Below, in pieces: positions 50,991-59,458 of a stretch of 64,000 nucleotides of DNA. The notes below the pieces were generated by a model. That model made no database searches. It was given only the letters and a program-made list of their open reading frames with translations, and had not been told where the DNA came from. This DNA is from Halorubrum alkaliphilum (GTDB lineage: Archaea > Halobacteriota > Halobacteria > Halobacteriales > Haloferacaceae), in assembly GCF_017873815.1 (NCBI RefSeq), contig NZ_JAGGKQ010000015.1:1-64000 (forward strand). Direction: 5' to 3'. The number at the start of each line of letters is the position of its first letter. Position 1 is the stretch's first letter. A program made the translations under genes and the position numbers.

Positions 50991-53498
50991 TCAGCGACCG
51001 CCGTCGGTCCGAACCTCCTCCTCGGAGCGGAGGTTCGCCTCCAGCCCGAGTCCGACGACCGAGCCGAAGCGGTCCCACACGACCACCAGCGACGGGACCA
51101 ACACGATCGAACAGAGGTAGGCGTAGAACACGCCGAGCGCGAGCAACGCGCCGAAGTCCTGGATCAGCGGGATCACGGCGAGCCAGAGCACGCCGAGCCC
51201 GGTCACCGTAGTGAGCATGCTCCCGGTGAGCGCGCCCGCGGTACCGCCCATCGTGACCTCCAGCGCTTCGTGGATCGGCTTGCCGCCCTTGTACTCGTCG
51301 ACGAACCGGTGGACGAAGTGGACGGTGTAGTCGACGCCCAGCCCGATCGACACCGAGAGGATCGGCGCGTTGATCGGCGTCAGCGGAATGTCGAGCAGCC
51401 GCATCGATCCCACGAGCAGCCCGACGGTGGTCAACACGGGGATGAGATTGATCAGTCCGTACACCGCCTTTCCCTCCAGATACCGGTACGAGAGGGTCAA
51501 GAAGAGCGCGGTGAGGACGAACGCTGCGATCAGGCTCCGAACGGCGGAGTCGAGCAGCAGTTCGATCACCTCCTCGTCCACGACGAGCTGGCCGGTCGCC
51601 ACCGCATCGAGGGGAGTTCGGTCGGCGAGCGCCTGTACGTCGGCGACAGCCTCCCCGCCGTCGACGCCCGGCCGGATCGTGTAGTCGATCCGAGCGCTCC
51701 CTCGATCCGCGGCGAGGTAGCCGCGCGCCTGCCCCTCCGCGGGCGAGGCCAGTATCTCGTCGTACACCTCGTCGACGTTGCGGTCGGGAACGCCCGTCCC
51801 CAACCGATCGTTGCGCTCGACGGTCTCCCGGAACGCGGGGTCCGCCTCCGCGTGATCGTCGATGACGGTCACGATGCTTGTCGACTCGGCCCGCCGGTCG
51901 TCCGTCGTCTCGAAGGTGTCCGGCGGATTACGAGTGGTGCGATCGATGAGCTCGAGGCTGTCGTCGTCACGAACCGACTGGTCGACGTACAGGGTTACGG
52001 AGCCGATGAAGTCCTGCTCAAACTCCTCCTCGAACAGCGTCAACACCTGGAGGAACGTGTACTGGGTCGGCGCAAACGGCTCCGGCAACTGCGTGTACGC
52101 GTCCAGTCGGTCCTGGTCCGGGAAGAACGCCTCCTCGGAGAACTCGGTGTCGACGCCGGTTCCGTAGACGCCACCGGCGGCCCCGCCGACGAGCACGAGG
52201 AGGACGACCGCGACCGGGGCGATCCGCGAGAGGTCGACGCCCACGTGGAGCACGCTACCGAGCCGCGATCCGCCTGACCCGAGCGGCGTGGTTCCGAATT
52301 CCGGGATCGGGAGTCGCGTCCGCCCGCGATCCACGAGCACCTTCGCTGCGGGAAGGTAAATCCCGAACACCAGCAGGGTGAACACCATCCCGACGGCGGC
52401 GACGATCCCGAAGTCGCGGTTCGGTTCGAACGGGCTCACGACGTTCGCGAGCAGACTCATCACCGTCGTGATCGTCACGAGGATGAAGGCGATCAGCAGC
52501 TGATCGGTCGTTATCCGCATCGAATCTCCGATCTCACCCCCGTCCAGTCGCTCCTCGCGATACCGGTTGATGATGTGGATCCCGAAATCGATCCCGACCG
52601 CCAGAAGCAGCGGGAACACGGTGATGAGCGAGTCGGAGAAGGGGATCCCCGCGTATCCCATGAACCCGAACGTCCACAGCACGGACATCCCGAGCGCGGT
52701 GAGCCCGAGCGTCATGTCGATCGGGTCCCGGTAGGCGAACAGTAGGAAAAGCAGGATAAAGAGGAGTGCGGCGGGGAACACGATGATCGCGGTGTCGGTC
52801 AGCAGCGCGGCGATCTCGTTTTGAAGTATCCCGTCGCCGAAGAGAATGACGTTGTCGCCCGCCTCCGAACCCGGAACCGAGTCGACGACGCCGACGCTGC
52901 GCGTCTGTAGCTCCTCGACGCGCACGCTCGTGGCCGATTCCGGCAGGTCGTAGGTGACGCCGACGATCGCGGTCCCGGCGCGCTGGGCGGTCGGGTTGTA
53001 GTCGGCGGACACCTGTGCGCCCACCGCGCCCGCGGCGTCCGCCTCCTCGATAGCGGCCGCGAGCTCGCGCGGCGTCGCCTCCTCGACGGCGTCACGCTGT
53101 TCGGCGGCGGTCTCCGCCGTGGGATCGAGTCGGGTCGCGATCGCGTTCGCGTGGCTCGATGTCGATCCCACGCGGAGCGTCGATCGCGTCTCCAGTCTGT
53201 GTTGTGTCTCCAAGATCCGCACCAAGGCGGGCCGGGAGAGCACGTTGTCGTCGGAGACGATCAACTGGGCCGAGGTGGCCGCACCGCCGATCGACGACTC
53301 GAACTCCTCGTCGATGTCGTCGAGGGCCTCTTGAGCGGGGATGTCCTGCGTGAACTGGTCCGCGCCGGCCGCGGTCGTGACCGCGACCACTCCCCCGATG
53401 GCGACGAGGCTCACGACGACGAAGAGCGCGACGACGACGGCCGGCCGGTCGGTGACGGCCGCGTCGACGCGCTCGACGAACCGATCGGCGGCGGTCAC
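50991..53498 (-). CDS. RND superfamily (MMPL/HAE3-type) exporter
   Basis: An 835-residue membrane transporter with the RND plan: a first helix (residues about 20-42), a large extracellular loop, a block of helices 2-6 (about 200-385: AALLTDTAIIVFPAALLFIL, GVGYTV-like GIDFGIHIINRYREERL), then the duplicated second half with another loop and GLGVDYTVHFVHRFVDEYKG. The paired G-x-D-(F/Y)-x-(I/V)-H motifs carry the proton-relay aspartates. It starts with GTG 53498. It lies downstream of the NEW3-like protein gene and shares the TetR-controlled promoter region; it probably exports lipids or hydrophobic compounds. Confidence 0.9.
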   Translation of the reverse strand: MTAADRFVERVDAAVTDRPAVVVALFVVVSLVAIGGVVAVTTAAGADQFTQDIPAQEALDDIDEEFESSIGGAATSAQLIVSDDNVLSRPALVRILETQHRLETRSTLRVGSTSSHANAIATRLDPTAETAAEQRDAVEEATPRELAAAIEEADAAGAVGAQVSADYNPTAQRAGTAIVGVTYDLPESATSVRVEELQTRSVGVVDSVPGSEAGDNVILFGDGILQNEIAALLTDTAIIVFPAALLFILLFLLFAYRDPIDMTLGLTALGMSVLWTFGFMGYAGIPFSDSLITVFPLLLAVGIDFGIHIINRYREERLDGGEIGDSMRITTDQLLIAFILVTITTVMSLLANVVSPFEPNRDFGIVAAVGMVFTLLVFGIYLPAAKVLVDRGRTRLPIPEFGTTPLGSGGSRLGSVLHVGVDLSRIAPVAVVLLVLVGGAAGGVYGTGVDTEFSEEAFFPDQDRLDAYTQLPEPFAPTQYTFLQVLTLFEEEFEQDFIGSVTLYVDQSVRDDDSLELIDRTTRNPPDTFETTDDRRAESTSIVTVIDDHAEADPAFRETVERNDRLGTGVPDRNVDEVYDEILASPAEGQARGYLAADRGSARIDYTIRPGVDGGEAVADVQALADRTPLDAVATGQLVVDEEVIELLLDSAVRSLIAAFVLTALFLTLSYRYLEGKAVYGLINLIPVLTTVGLLVGSMRLLDIPLTPINAPILSVSIGLGVDYTVHFVHRFVDEYKGGKPIHEALEVTMGGTAGALTGSMLTTVTGLGVLWLAVIPLIQDFGALLALGVFYAYLCSIVLVPSLVVVWDRFGSVVGLGLEANLRSEEEVRTDGGR

Positions 53499-53579
53499 GG
53501 TCGCCCCTGTCGACCGTTACCCCGCCGTTGCTCACGACCGGGGTGATCGATCGGATCCCTGACGGGTCTAGTCATCGGG

Positions 53580-55307
53580 TTACGACTCTCGACCGCGGTA
53601 CCAGACCGCCCCGCCGCCGACGGCAACGAGGACCAGAACCCCGATAACGATCGGAACGATCGGGAGTCCATCGTCGTCATCGACCGGTTCGGTCACGTCG
53701 ATCGGGTACTGTGTCACGTCGGAGATCCGGTCGTTCCCACGCTCGTCGTCGTACCGGAAGTCCAGCTCGACCGGATACGTTCGCTCGTTCGCGCCCCTGG
53801 CCGCCGCGACTTCGAACCAGATCTCCGTCGACTCTCCCGGTGCGAGCTCGTCGACGAACGCGTCGTCCTCGACGGCCGTCAGCGGGCTATCGGCGTACAG
53901 TCCCGCGTTTATCGACGAGAGAGATTCCGGCCGCTGGTTCGTTATCTCGAAGGTGACCCGTCGGGTCTCGCCCGCCGGGATCGACGTTCCGTCGGAAGAG
54001 ACGTCGAACTCGGGCCGACGCGGATCGACCTGAACGCGATCGCTCGACGAGGCGGTCATCGTCGCGTCGCCGGCGGTGTACTCCACCGTGAACCGGACCT
54101 GTCGCGGTCCGGGGTCGGCCTGGCCGCTCACGTCCGCGTCGAACGAGAAGTCGACCGACTCGCCGTCCGCCAGATCGGGAAGGGCGTATCGGTCCTCGCC
54201 GAGGCTGACCCGAGCGCTCTGCGGTTCGGCGACCAACACGGCGTCCTCGACCGCGAGCGGTCCGTCGTTGGATATCGTCCCCGAGACGGTCCCGGAGTAG
54301 CCGACTTCGAGTGTCCCCTCGACGTCAGCGACGTCGAACGATTGTTCCGGGATCGGCGTCACACCGACGCGGGAGGCCGGCGACGTCGTCTCGGTACCGT
54401 CGCGGTTCCGGTACTCGACGGTCGACCGGAGCACGTAACGCTCGCTCGCGAAGTCGGGACCGACCGTCGAGTCGAACGTCACGGTCCGGTTCTCGCCCGG
54501 TTCCCAGTCGCCGACGAACACGTCCGAACCGGCCCCCTCGACGCCTAGTTGTACGCCGCTGCCCGAGGCGGTTCCGGAGACGACCGCGTCGCGAGCGGTC
54601 TCCTCGCCCACGTTCTCCAGCGTCGCTCGAACGTCGCCGTCCCCGCCGACCTGCGCGTCGGTTTCGGCGTCGACGAACGCGAACCGAGCGCCGTCGTCGA
54701 CGACGACGGTGACGTCGAACCGGTCGGTTCCTCGTCGGTCGTTGTGGTTGGTGGACTCCGGAAGCACCTGCGCGGTGAACCGGTACCGTGCGGTCACCTC
54801 GACGTCGTACTCGCCGTCGGGCGTGTCGTCGGGAACGGCGATGTCGATCGGAACCGACGTCGGCGCGCCCGTGGCGACGTCGCCGACGGCGATCGTCCCG
54901 GATTCGACCTCGATCGGATCGTCATCGTCCGCCTCGGCCTCCAGCCGGAGCCCCCGGGCGGTCGTCACGCGTGGGTCAAGCTCGTTGCCGAAACGCATCT
55001 CGCCGGTGTTGAGCACGTCGACGGTGACCTGCGAGGTCCCGCCCGTCGGGACGGTCGGCTGGGAGAGGAAGAGATCCAACGCGGGCGATCCGCGGACCTG
55101 ACCGCCACTGCCGCCGGCCTGTGCGATCGGACCGTCATCGTCCGCGAGCGCCATCGTCGTACCGGCGTCGCCGTCGGCAGCCGGGTCCGCGTCGGCGATC
55201 GGGTCCGCAGCGACTCCCGCGAACGCCATGCCGGCGGCGAGAGCGAGGAGACAGCCGGCGGCGAGCACCACCAACACCGATCCTCGTCGCCGAGTTCGCT
55301 CCGTCAT
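53580..55307 (-). CDS. exported NEW3/CARDB-like protein with C-terminal anchor
   Basis: 575 residues: a signal peptide (about 8-31), an acidic linker, then four or five Ig-like beta-sandwich domains of the NPCBM-associated NEW3/COG1361 type (VTVDVLNTGEMRFG, VRATLENVGEETARDAVVSG, GYSGTVSGTISNDGPLAVED, RRVTFEITNQRPESLSSI), and a C-terminal membrane helix (LPIVPIVIGVLVLVAVGGGA) ending in basic residues. It is anchored on the cell exterior. Its 3' end lies 82 bp before the RND exporter, so the two form an operon; the protein may gather or pass substrate to the exporter. Confidence 0.87.
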   Translation of the reverse strand: MTERTRRRGSVLVVLAAGCLLALAAGMAFAGVAADPIADADPAADGDAGTTMALADDDGPIAQAGGSGGQVRGSPALDLFLSQPTVPTGGTSQVTVDVLNTGEMRFGNELDPRVTTARGLRLEAEADDDDPIEVESGTIAVGDVATGAPTSVPIDIAVPDDTPDGEYDVEVTARYRFTAQVLPESTNHNDRRGTDRFDVTVVVDDGARFAFVDAETDAQVGGDGDVRATLENVGEETARDAVVSGTASGSGVQLGVEGAGSDVFVGDWEPGENRTVTFDSTVGPDFASERYVLRSTVEYRNRDGTETTSPASRVGVTPIPEQSFDVADVEGTLEVGYSGTVSGTISNDGPLAVEDAVLVAEPQSARVSLGEDRYALPDLADGESVDFSFDADVSGQADPGPRQVRFTVEYTAGDATMTASSSDRVQVDPRRPEFDVSSDGTSIPAGETRRVTFEITNQRPESLSSINAGLYADSPLTAVEDDAFVDELAPGESTEIWFEVAAARGANERTYPVELDFRYDDERGNDRISDVTQYPIDVTEPVDDDDGLPIVPIVIGVLVLVAVGGGAVWYRGRES

Positions 55308-55427
55308 GGGTGGCCCCCGAACGCGATCCGTCCGAAGGGGCGGTCCGCAGACGAACCGGAGGATCCCCGCGATCCCGACCCCCCGGTTCCGCAGAATCGA
55401 GTCATACGGTCGTCTCGGCTTCCCGAC

Positions 55428-55460
55428 TCATAAGCATGTTGAATGAACGTTCAATCAAGA
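55428..55460. promoter_or_regulatory. divergent promoter and TetR-type operator
   Basis: Between the NEW3/RND operon (minus strand, starts 55307) and the TetR gene (plus strand, 55468) lies ttgaatgaacgttcaa at 55439-55454, with the perfect 10-bp palindrome tgaacgttca at 55444-55453. A TATA-like tcataagc lies at 55428-55435. The site is well placed to let the regulator repress its own gene and probably the exporter operon. Confidence 0.65.
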
Positions 55461-55467
55461 GCGATAT

Positions 55468-56175
55468 ATGCCCCGGCGTAGTACGTCGGGCATGGAGGAT
55501 CCGTTCGCGGAGCCGACGGACACGCGCGAGGCCATCCTCGGGGCCGCGTTCCGGGCGCTCTGCGAGCACGGCTACGCCGACCTCACGATCAAACGGATCG
55601 GCGAGGAGTTCGAGAAGAGCCCCTCGCTCGTCTATCACCACTACGATGGAAAAGACGAGTTGCTGGTGGACCTCCTAGAGTACCTGCTCGACGGTTTCGA
55701 GTCGGCACTCGCCGCTGACGCCTTCGATCTCTCCCCACGGGCACGTCTCGACGCGTACGTCGCGGCGATGACCGACCCGACCTCCGTCGACGCGGAGCAC
55801 GCGCCGGACGCTCGGTTTCTCACCGCCGTCGTCGAACTGCGCGCACAGGCGGCGACCGATGCGGCCTACCGAGCGCACTTCGATCGCAGCGACCGAGTGT
55901 TCCACCGGTTCCTCGAACGATCGGTCCGCGAGGCGGCAGTCGCCGTCCGCACGGACGACCCCGCTGACCCGCGTGACGGTGATGACTCCGCTGACCCGCG
56001 TGAGGGGGACGAGTCGGTCACGCCCGCCGAGGTCGCCGCCACCCTCCAGGCCCTCTCCTCCGGTGCGATGCTCCGGTGGGCGACGACGAACGACCGGGAC
56101 TGGGTCGACGACGTCGGGCGGGGGATCGATCGCTACCTCTCGACGACGCTCCCGAGCGTCGACGCCGACGCTTGA
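55468..56175 (+). CDS. TetR/AcrR family transcriptional repressor
   Basis: 235 residues from ATG 55468 (ATG 55492 is an alternative giving MEDPFAEP). The N-terminal helix-turn-helix is REAILGAAFRALCEHGYADL and TIKRIGEEFEKSPSLVYHHY, with DGKDELLVDLLEYLLDGF, classic for TetR. The rest is the helical ligand domain, interrupted by a repeated Asp-Pro-Arg linker (TDDPADPRDGDDSADPREGD). It is divergent from the exporter operon and has a palindromic site in its promoter, the usual layout for a repressor of an efflux system. The stop codon lies inside the first unit of a tandem repeat. Confidence 0.9.
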   Translation: MPRRSTSGMEDPFAEPTDTREAILGAAFRALCEHGYADLTIKRIGEEFEKSPSLVYHHYDGKDELLVDLLEYLLDGFESALAADAFDLSPRARLDAYVAAMTDPTSVDAEHAPDARFLTAVVELRAQAATDAAYRAHFDRSDRVFHRFLERSVREAAVAVRTDDPADPRDGDDSADPREGDESVTPAEVAATLQALSSGAMLRWATTNDRDWVDDVGRGIDRYLSTTLPSVDADA

Positions 56176-56251
56176 CGGCCCCTGACGCTTGACGGCCCCT
56201 GACGCTTGACGGCCCCTGACGCTTGACGGGTCCCGACGCTTGACGGTGGCT
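56167..56251. repeat. 17-bp tandem repeat overlapping the TetR gene end
   Basis: Five 17-bp units gacgcttgacggcccct start at 56167, 56184, 56201, 56218 and 56235 (the last two varied). The TetR stop codon is in the first unit (tga at 56173-56175) and the remaining four lie between that stop and the end of the convergent HD-domain gene at 56253. Confidence 0.9.
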
Positions 56252-56252
56252 C

Positions 56253-56954
56253 CTACCGTTCGGTGACGCCGTCCGAGTCCATCCGGCTCACCTCCTCTTC
56301 GAGCCACTCGCGGAGCCACCGCACGCGTTTGATCCGCTGGTGGGCGATGCTCTCGGCAGTGTCGGAGACGACGCGATCGGTGTGATCGTGTCCTCGGTCG
56401 AGGACCCGGTCCACCATCTTCGCCGAGTCCATGTGGGTCCGCGACTCGTAGCCCATGCGTAACAGCATCAGGACGGCTCCGTTCGCACCGACCTTGTCGA
56501 GCACGTCGGCTTCGATCAGACAGCGGCTTTCCAGTGGCACGTCCGCGAGGTCGCCGGTGTACGAGTGGTCGACGACCGCGCTACACACCTCCTCGATGAA
56601 CGACTCGGGGTAGTTCCCGCGACTCCGGAGGTACTCGCGGGCGACGCGCGCGCCGGCCTCGGCGTGGACGTCCTGTTCCGCCTCCAACTTGGCGACGTCG
56701 TGAAACAGCGCGGCCACGCGGACCACGTCGACGTCGGCACCCTCGGCCTCGGCGATCTCCGCCGCGAGGTCGACGACGTTGAGGATGTGGTTGAACCGGT
56801 AGTCGGCCGAGTGCCAAGGGTACCACCGCATCCGGCCGCCGTCCTCTTCGCTTTCGACGCTAGCGGCGAGGTAGTCCCTGACGAACCCCTTCATCTCCTC
56901 GAAATCCTCGTCCGCCACCTCCGTCTCCTTAATTTCGACGCCCACGGGGACCAC
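56253..56954 (-). CDS. HD domain phosphohydrolase
   Basis: A 233-residue metal-dependent HD-superfamily protein. The motif order is YRFNHILNVVDLAAEIAEAE (first His), VRVAALFHDVAKLEAE (the HD pair), VHAEAGARVAREYL and VVDHSYTGDLADVPLESRCL with a late Asp in EADVLDKVGANGAVL. Substrates of such proteins are nucleotides or phosphate esters; which one is unknown. The start is probably a GTG (56954 or 56945), as no ATG is suitable. It converges with the TetR gene across the 17-bp repeat. Confidence 0.88.
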   Translation of the reverse strand: MVPVGVEIKETEVADEDFEEMKGFVRDYLAASVESEEDGGRMRWYPWHSADYRFNHILNVVDLAAEIAEAEGADVDVVRVAALFHDVAKLEAEQDVHAEAGARVAREYLRSRGNYPESFIEEVCSAVVDHSYTGDLADVPLESRCLIEADVLDKVGANGAVLMLLRMGYESRTHMDSAKMVDRVLDRGHDHTDRVVSDTAESIAHQRIKRVRWLREWLEEEVSRMDSDGVTER

Positions 56955-57159
56955 CTCGGGCGAAAAACTCGTGATTCATTACCGTAACCGAGGAGCGTTT
57001 CGTTCTTAGTCGTTACGACGACCCGTGACGGAGGATCGAGCGCCGACAGGCGGCCGGAGCGCGTTCCGGATCGATCGACTCCGCATGGGCCACACACGGG
57101 GGATCGGGGACACCGTCGAACCGGGGGTTTTTCCATCGTCCCGCGCGGACCCTCCGGAT

Positions 57160-57948
57160 ATGGGAGAGCCGACGTCCCGCGTTGCCGTGATCGGAAACGG
57201 GGGGCCGGCGTGCCGTGTCCGTCGAGCGATCGAGGAGGTGGGAGCCCAGCTCGTCGACCGAGCGACCGCCAATGCGATCGTTGCGGTCGGCGACGACGCG
57301 ATCCGTGACGCGCTCGTCGGCGAGTCGGAGTCGTCCGCACGGTCGAGCGACCGTCCGGTCGTTCCCCTCCGAAGCGGGACGGGATCAGCGGGTACCGGCC
57401 ACGTCACGGACAGGATCCGAGGGCTCCTCGACGGGACGGACCGACGAGTTCCGTATCCGGTGTTGGCCGTCGAGACTGACGGAGAGATCGTCGACAGAGC
57501 CGCCTTCGACGTCGCGTTCGTGACCGACGAGCCCGCCCGGATCTCGGAGTACGCGGTCGAGATCGACTCGAACCGGTGCGAGTCCTTTCGAGCCGACGGG
57601 GTCGCCATCGCGACGCCGCTGGGGAGCGAGGGATACGCGAACGCCGCCGGCGGACCGGTGATCACTCCGGACGGGGGACTCGCGGTCGTCCCGATCGCGC
57701 CGTTCACGACGCGGAGCGACACGTGGGTCGTTCCGGAGGGCGTGACGCTGTCGGTGGAACGCGAGTCCGAGGCGGTGTCGCTCGTCGTCGACGGCTCGCG
57801 GCGCGATATCGTGGTACCTGGACGGTCGGTTCGGGTGGCTATCACGGACCGAGTCGACGTCGTTCCGGACCGGACCGCGGTCGCTTCCCAACCCTCGGGT
57901 TCGAGTCGAGCGGGCGCTACCGATCGGAAAGGTTCTAATAACTCGTGA
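57160..57948 (+). CDS. NAD kinase-like protein
   Basis: A 262-residue relative of ATP-NAD kinases. The C-terminal beta domain is recognisable: CESFRADGVAIATPLGSEGY, GGPVITPDGGLAVVPIAPFT, and later VVPEGVTLSVERESEAVSLVVDG. The N-terminal half is divergent: where NAD kinase has GGDGT, this one has AIVAVGDDAIRDALVG, so the key catalytic loop is altered. It may be an inactive or specialised paralogue, perhaps a regulator or binder of NAD(P). The ATG at 57160 was chosen. Directly upstream of the small membrane protein at 57965 (16-base gap), likely co-transcribed. Confidence 0.8.
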   Translation: MGEPTSRVAVIGNGGPACRVRRAIEEVGAQLVDRATANAIVAVGDDAIRDALVGESESSARSSDRPVVPLRSGTGSAGTGHVTDRIRGLLDGTDRRVPYPVLAVETDGEIVDRAAFDVAFVTDEPARISEYAVEIDSNRCESFRADGVAIATPLGSEGYANAAGGPVITPDGGLAVVPIAPFTTRSDTWVVPEGVTLSVERESEAVSLVVDGSRRDIVVPGRSVRVAITDRVDVVPDRTAVASQPSGSSRAGATDRKGSNNS

Positions 57949-57964
57949 CCGGAAGTGTGGACAT

Positions 57965-58408
57965 ATGGATCCACTGCAGTTCCTCGTTCCCCTGGACTGG
58001 CTGTCGGTCGTCGGGCCGATGTTGCCGTTCGCGATCCTCGTGATGGCGATCGCGAACCTCGCAACCCGACACGTCGCTCATAAACGGCACGTCGAGCAGG
58101 GGCAAAACGGGGACAGCGTCGACTCGTACCGACCACACGCGTTCACGAACGTCGGGCTCCTGTTGTTGAGCGCTCTCTTCGCGATCCACGCGCCGACCGG
58201 GGGAACGATCCTCTCCATCGTCGTCGTGACGATGCTGGTCGCGGACCTCTTCGAACTGGAATCACGAAACGTCGAGGCTCGAAACGACATGCCGATCGAA
58301 GCACCCAAAAGTTCGATCGTCGCCTCCGCGCTCGTCCTGTTGTACGCGGCCTACTACGCGCTGTTCTTCGTCGTCGCCGACGTGTGGAGCGGCTCCGTGG
58401 TCGCGTAG
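57965..58408 (+). CDS. membrane protein, DUF7313-like
   Basis: 147 residues with three or four hydrophobic segments (LSVVGPMLPFAILVMAIANL, FTNVGLLLLSALFAIHAP, GTILSIVVVTMLVADLFELE, SIVASALVLLYAAYYALFFV). Histidines in ATRHVAHKRHVEQG might be exposed to the cytosol. I recall it as one of several uncharacterised haloarchaeal families (DUF7313 series) next to cytochrome bc genes; this is unverified. It is the first of three such proteins in the region, convergent with the bc operon. Confidence 0.78.
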   Translation: MDPLQFLVPLDWLSVVGPMLPFAILVMAIANLATRHVAHKRHVEQGQNGDSVDSYRPHAFTNVGLLLLSALFAIHAPTGGTILSIVVVTMLVADLFELESRNVEARNDMPIEAPKSSIVASALVLLYAAYYALFFVVADVWSGSVVA

Positions 58409-58705
58409 CGCTTTCGACCCCCCGGACGTAATGTTCGGGGCGCTAACGGCCCTGAATACGTCGTTGCTGACGGCTGTTTATAAACGGTTGCCGGCGTAGC
58501 AGGGACTCACCCGTCCGCACATACGCCGTTGCCGGCGGAACACCAGGAACGCTGTCAAAGCCGGAATCACAGGGTGCCAGCTGCCGGAGAACAGTACTCG
58601 CCGTACGTCCGCGTCCGTACCGGAGCACCCGGACGTGTTACCACTGGCAGTATAAAACAGTACCCCGTCAGAAACGGACGGAACCCGCAGTCAACTCGGA
58701 GGAAC
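58409..58705. other. intergenic region with a tttataaac element
   Basis: No gene is seen. One copy of the TATA-cored element occurs at about 58475-58500 (gctgtttataaacggttgcc), matching those at 25888-26117. Convergent stops flank the region. Confidence 0.6.
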
Positions 58706-58978
58706 TCAGTTCGCGGCGTCCTCGGCCATCGATTCGCGGAGCTGTCTCCCGGCCGGGAGCAGGACCCAGAACACGGCCGGGCCGATGAACATCAGCCAGA
58801 AGAACGCGTCGCCGGCGAAGACCCCGACGCTATCGTACACGGACTCGACACCCTGTGTGGGGCCGAACAGCTGAGATATCTCGTAGTACGAGGGCGTCCG
58901 GTACCACCCGCCGAAGGTGATCCACCCAAGCCCCCCGAGGGCGAACAGGGCCAGCCCTTTCATGAACTCGTCTGCCAT
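58706..58978 (-). CDS. small membrane protein of the bc operon (DUF7314-like)
   Basis: 90 residues with two hydrophobic segments: FMKGLALFALGGLGWITFGG and DAFFWLMFIGPAVFWVLLPA. A short hydrophilic loop between them contains YRTPSYYEISQLFGPTQG. The gene is last in the cytochrome bc operon and lies 3 bases after the stop of the preceding small protein gene. Proteins of this series occur with haloarchaeal bc genes and may be accessory subunits of the complex; that is inference. Confidence 0.8.
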   Translation of the reverse strand: MADEFMKGLALFALGGLGWITFGGWYRTPSYYEISQLFGPTQGVESVYDSVGVFAGDAFFWLMFIGPAVFWVLLPAGRQLRESMAEDAAN

Positions 58979-58981
58979 ACG

Positions 58982-59413
58982 TTATCCTTCGCTGGTGTCC
59001 TCTTGAGCCTTTCCCATTCCCTGAGCTCTGAACCGCGTTCCGAGGACGTACACCGCCGTTCCGAGCAGTATCAAACCGATCCCCACGATCGCGAGCAACG
59101 CGGTCAACACGCCCTCCTCGATCCCGAGACCGATCGTTTCGAGAACGTACACGATCGTCGTCCGGATGAAACTCACCTGTAGCGTCGCGGCGTCGACGAG
59201 CGTGAAGCCGATGAAGTACGCGACCACCGCAGCGAGCGTCGAGAAGGTGGTAACGGTTTTGTACAGACGAAGCGGCACGACGATCTCGCGGCCGTCCGGG
59301 CCGACCCGTGGGCCGACGGGTTCGTTCCGAGGGTCGTCACGGTCATCCGTCGCTATCGGATCCCCGGTCTCGTCGGTCGCCTGAAACCGCTCCTCGTTGC
59401 CGGTATCGGACAT
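58982..59413 (-). CDS. membrane protein of the bc operon (DUF7315-like)
   Basis: 143 residues. An acidic cytosolic N-terminus (MSDTGNEERFQATDETGDPI) is followed by two hydrophobic segments (VTTFSTLAAVVAYFIGFTLV, GVLTALLAIVGIGLILLGTA) with an amphipathic part between, and a basic/acidic tail. No cofactor-binding residues are obvious, so a structural or assembly role is more likely than electron transfer. Its start is 45 bases after the cytochrome b C-terminal subunit gene. Confidence 0.8.
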   Translation of the reverse strand: MSDTGNEERFQATDETGDPIATDDRDDPRNEPVGPRVGPDGREIVVPLRLYKTVTTFSTLAAVVAYFIGFTLVDAATLQVSFIRTTIVYVLETIGLGIEEGVLTALLAIVGIGLILLGTAVYVLGTRFRAQGMGKAQEDTSEG

Positions 59414-59458
59414 GGAAGTGGTATGTGGATGGTGTGGTGTGGAACCGAGAGGTGCCTG

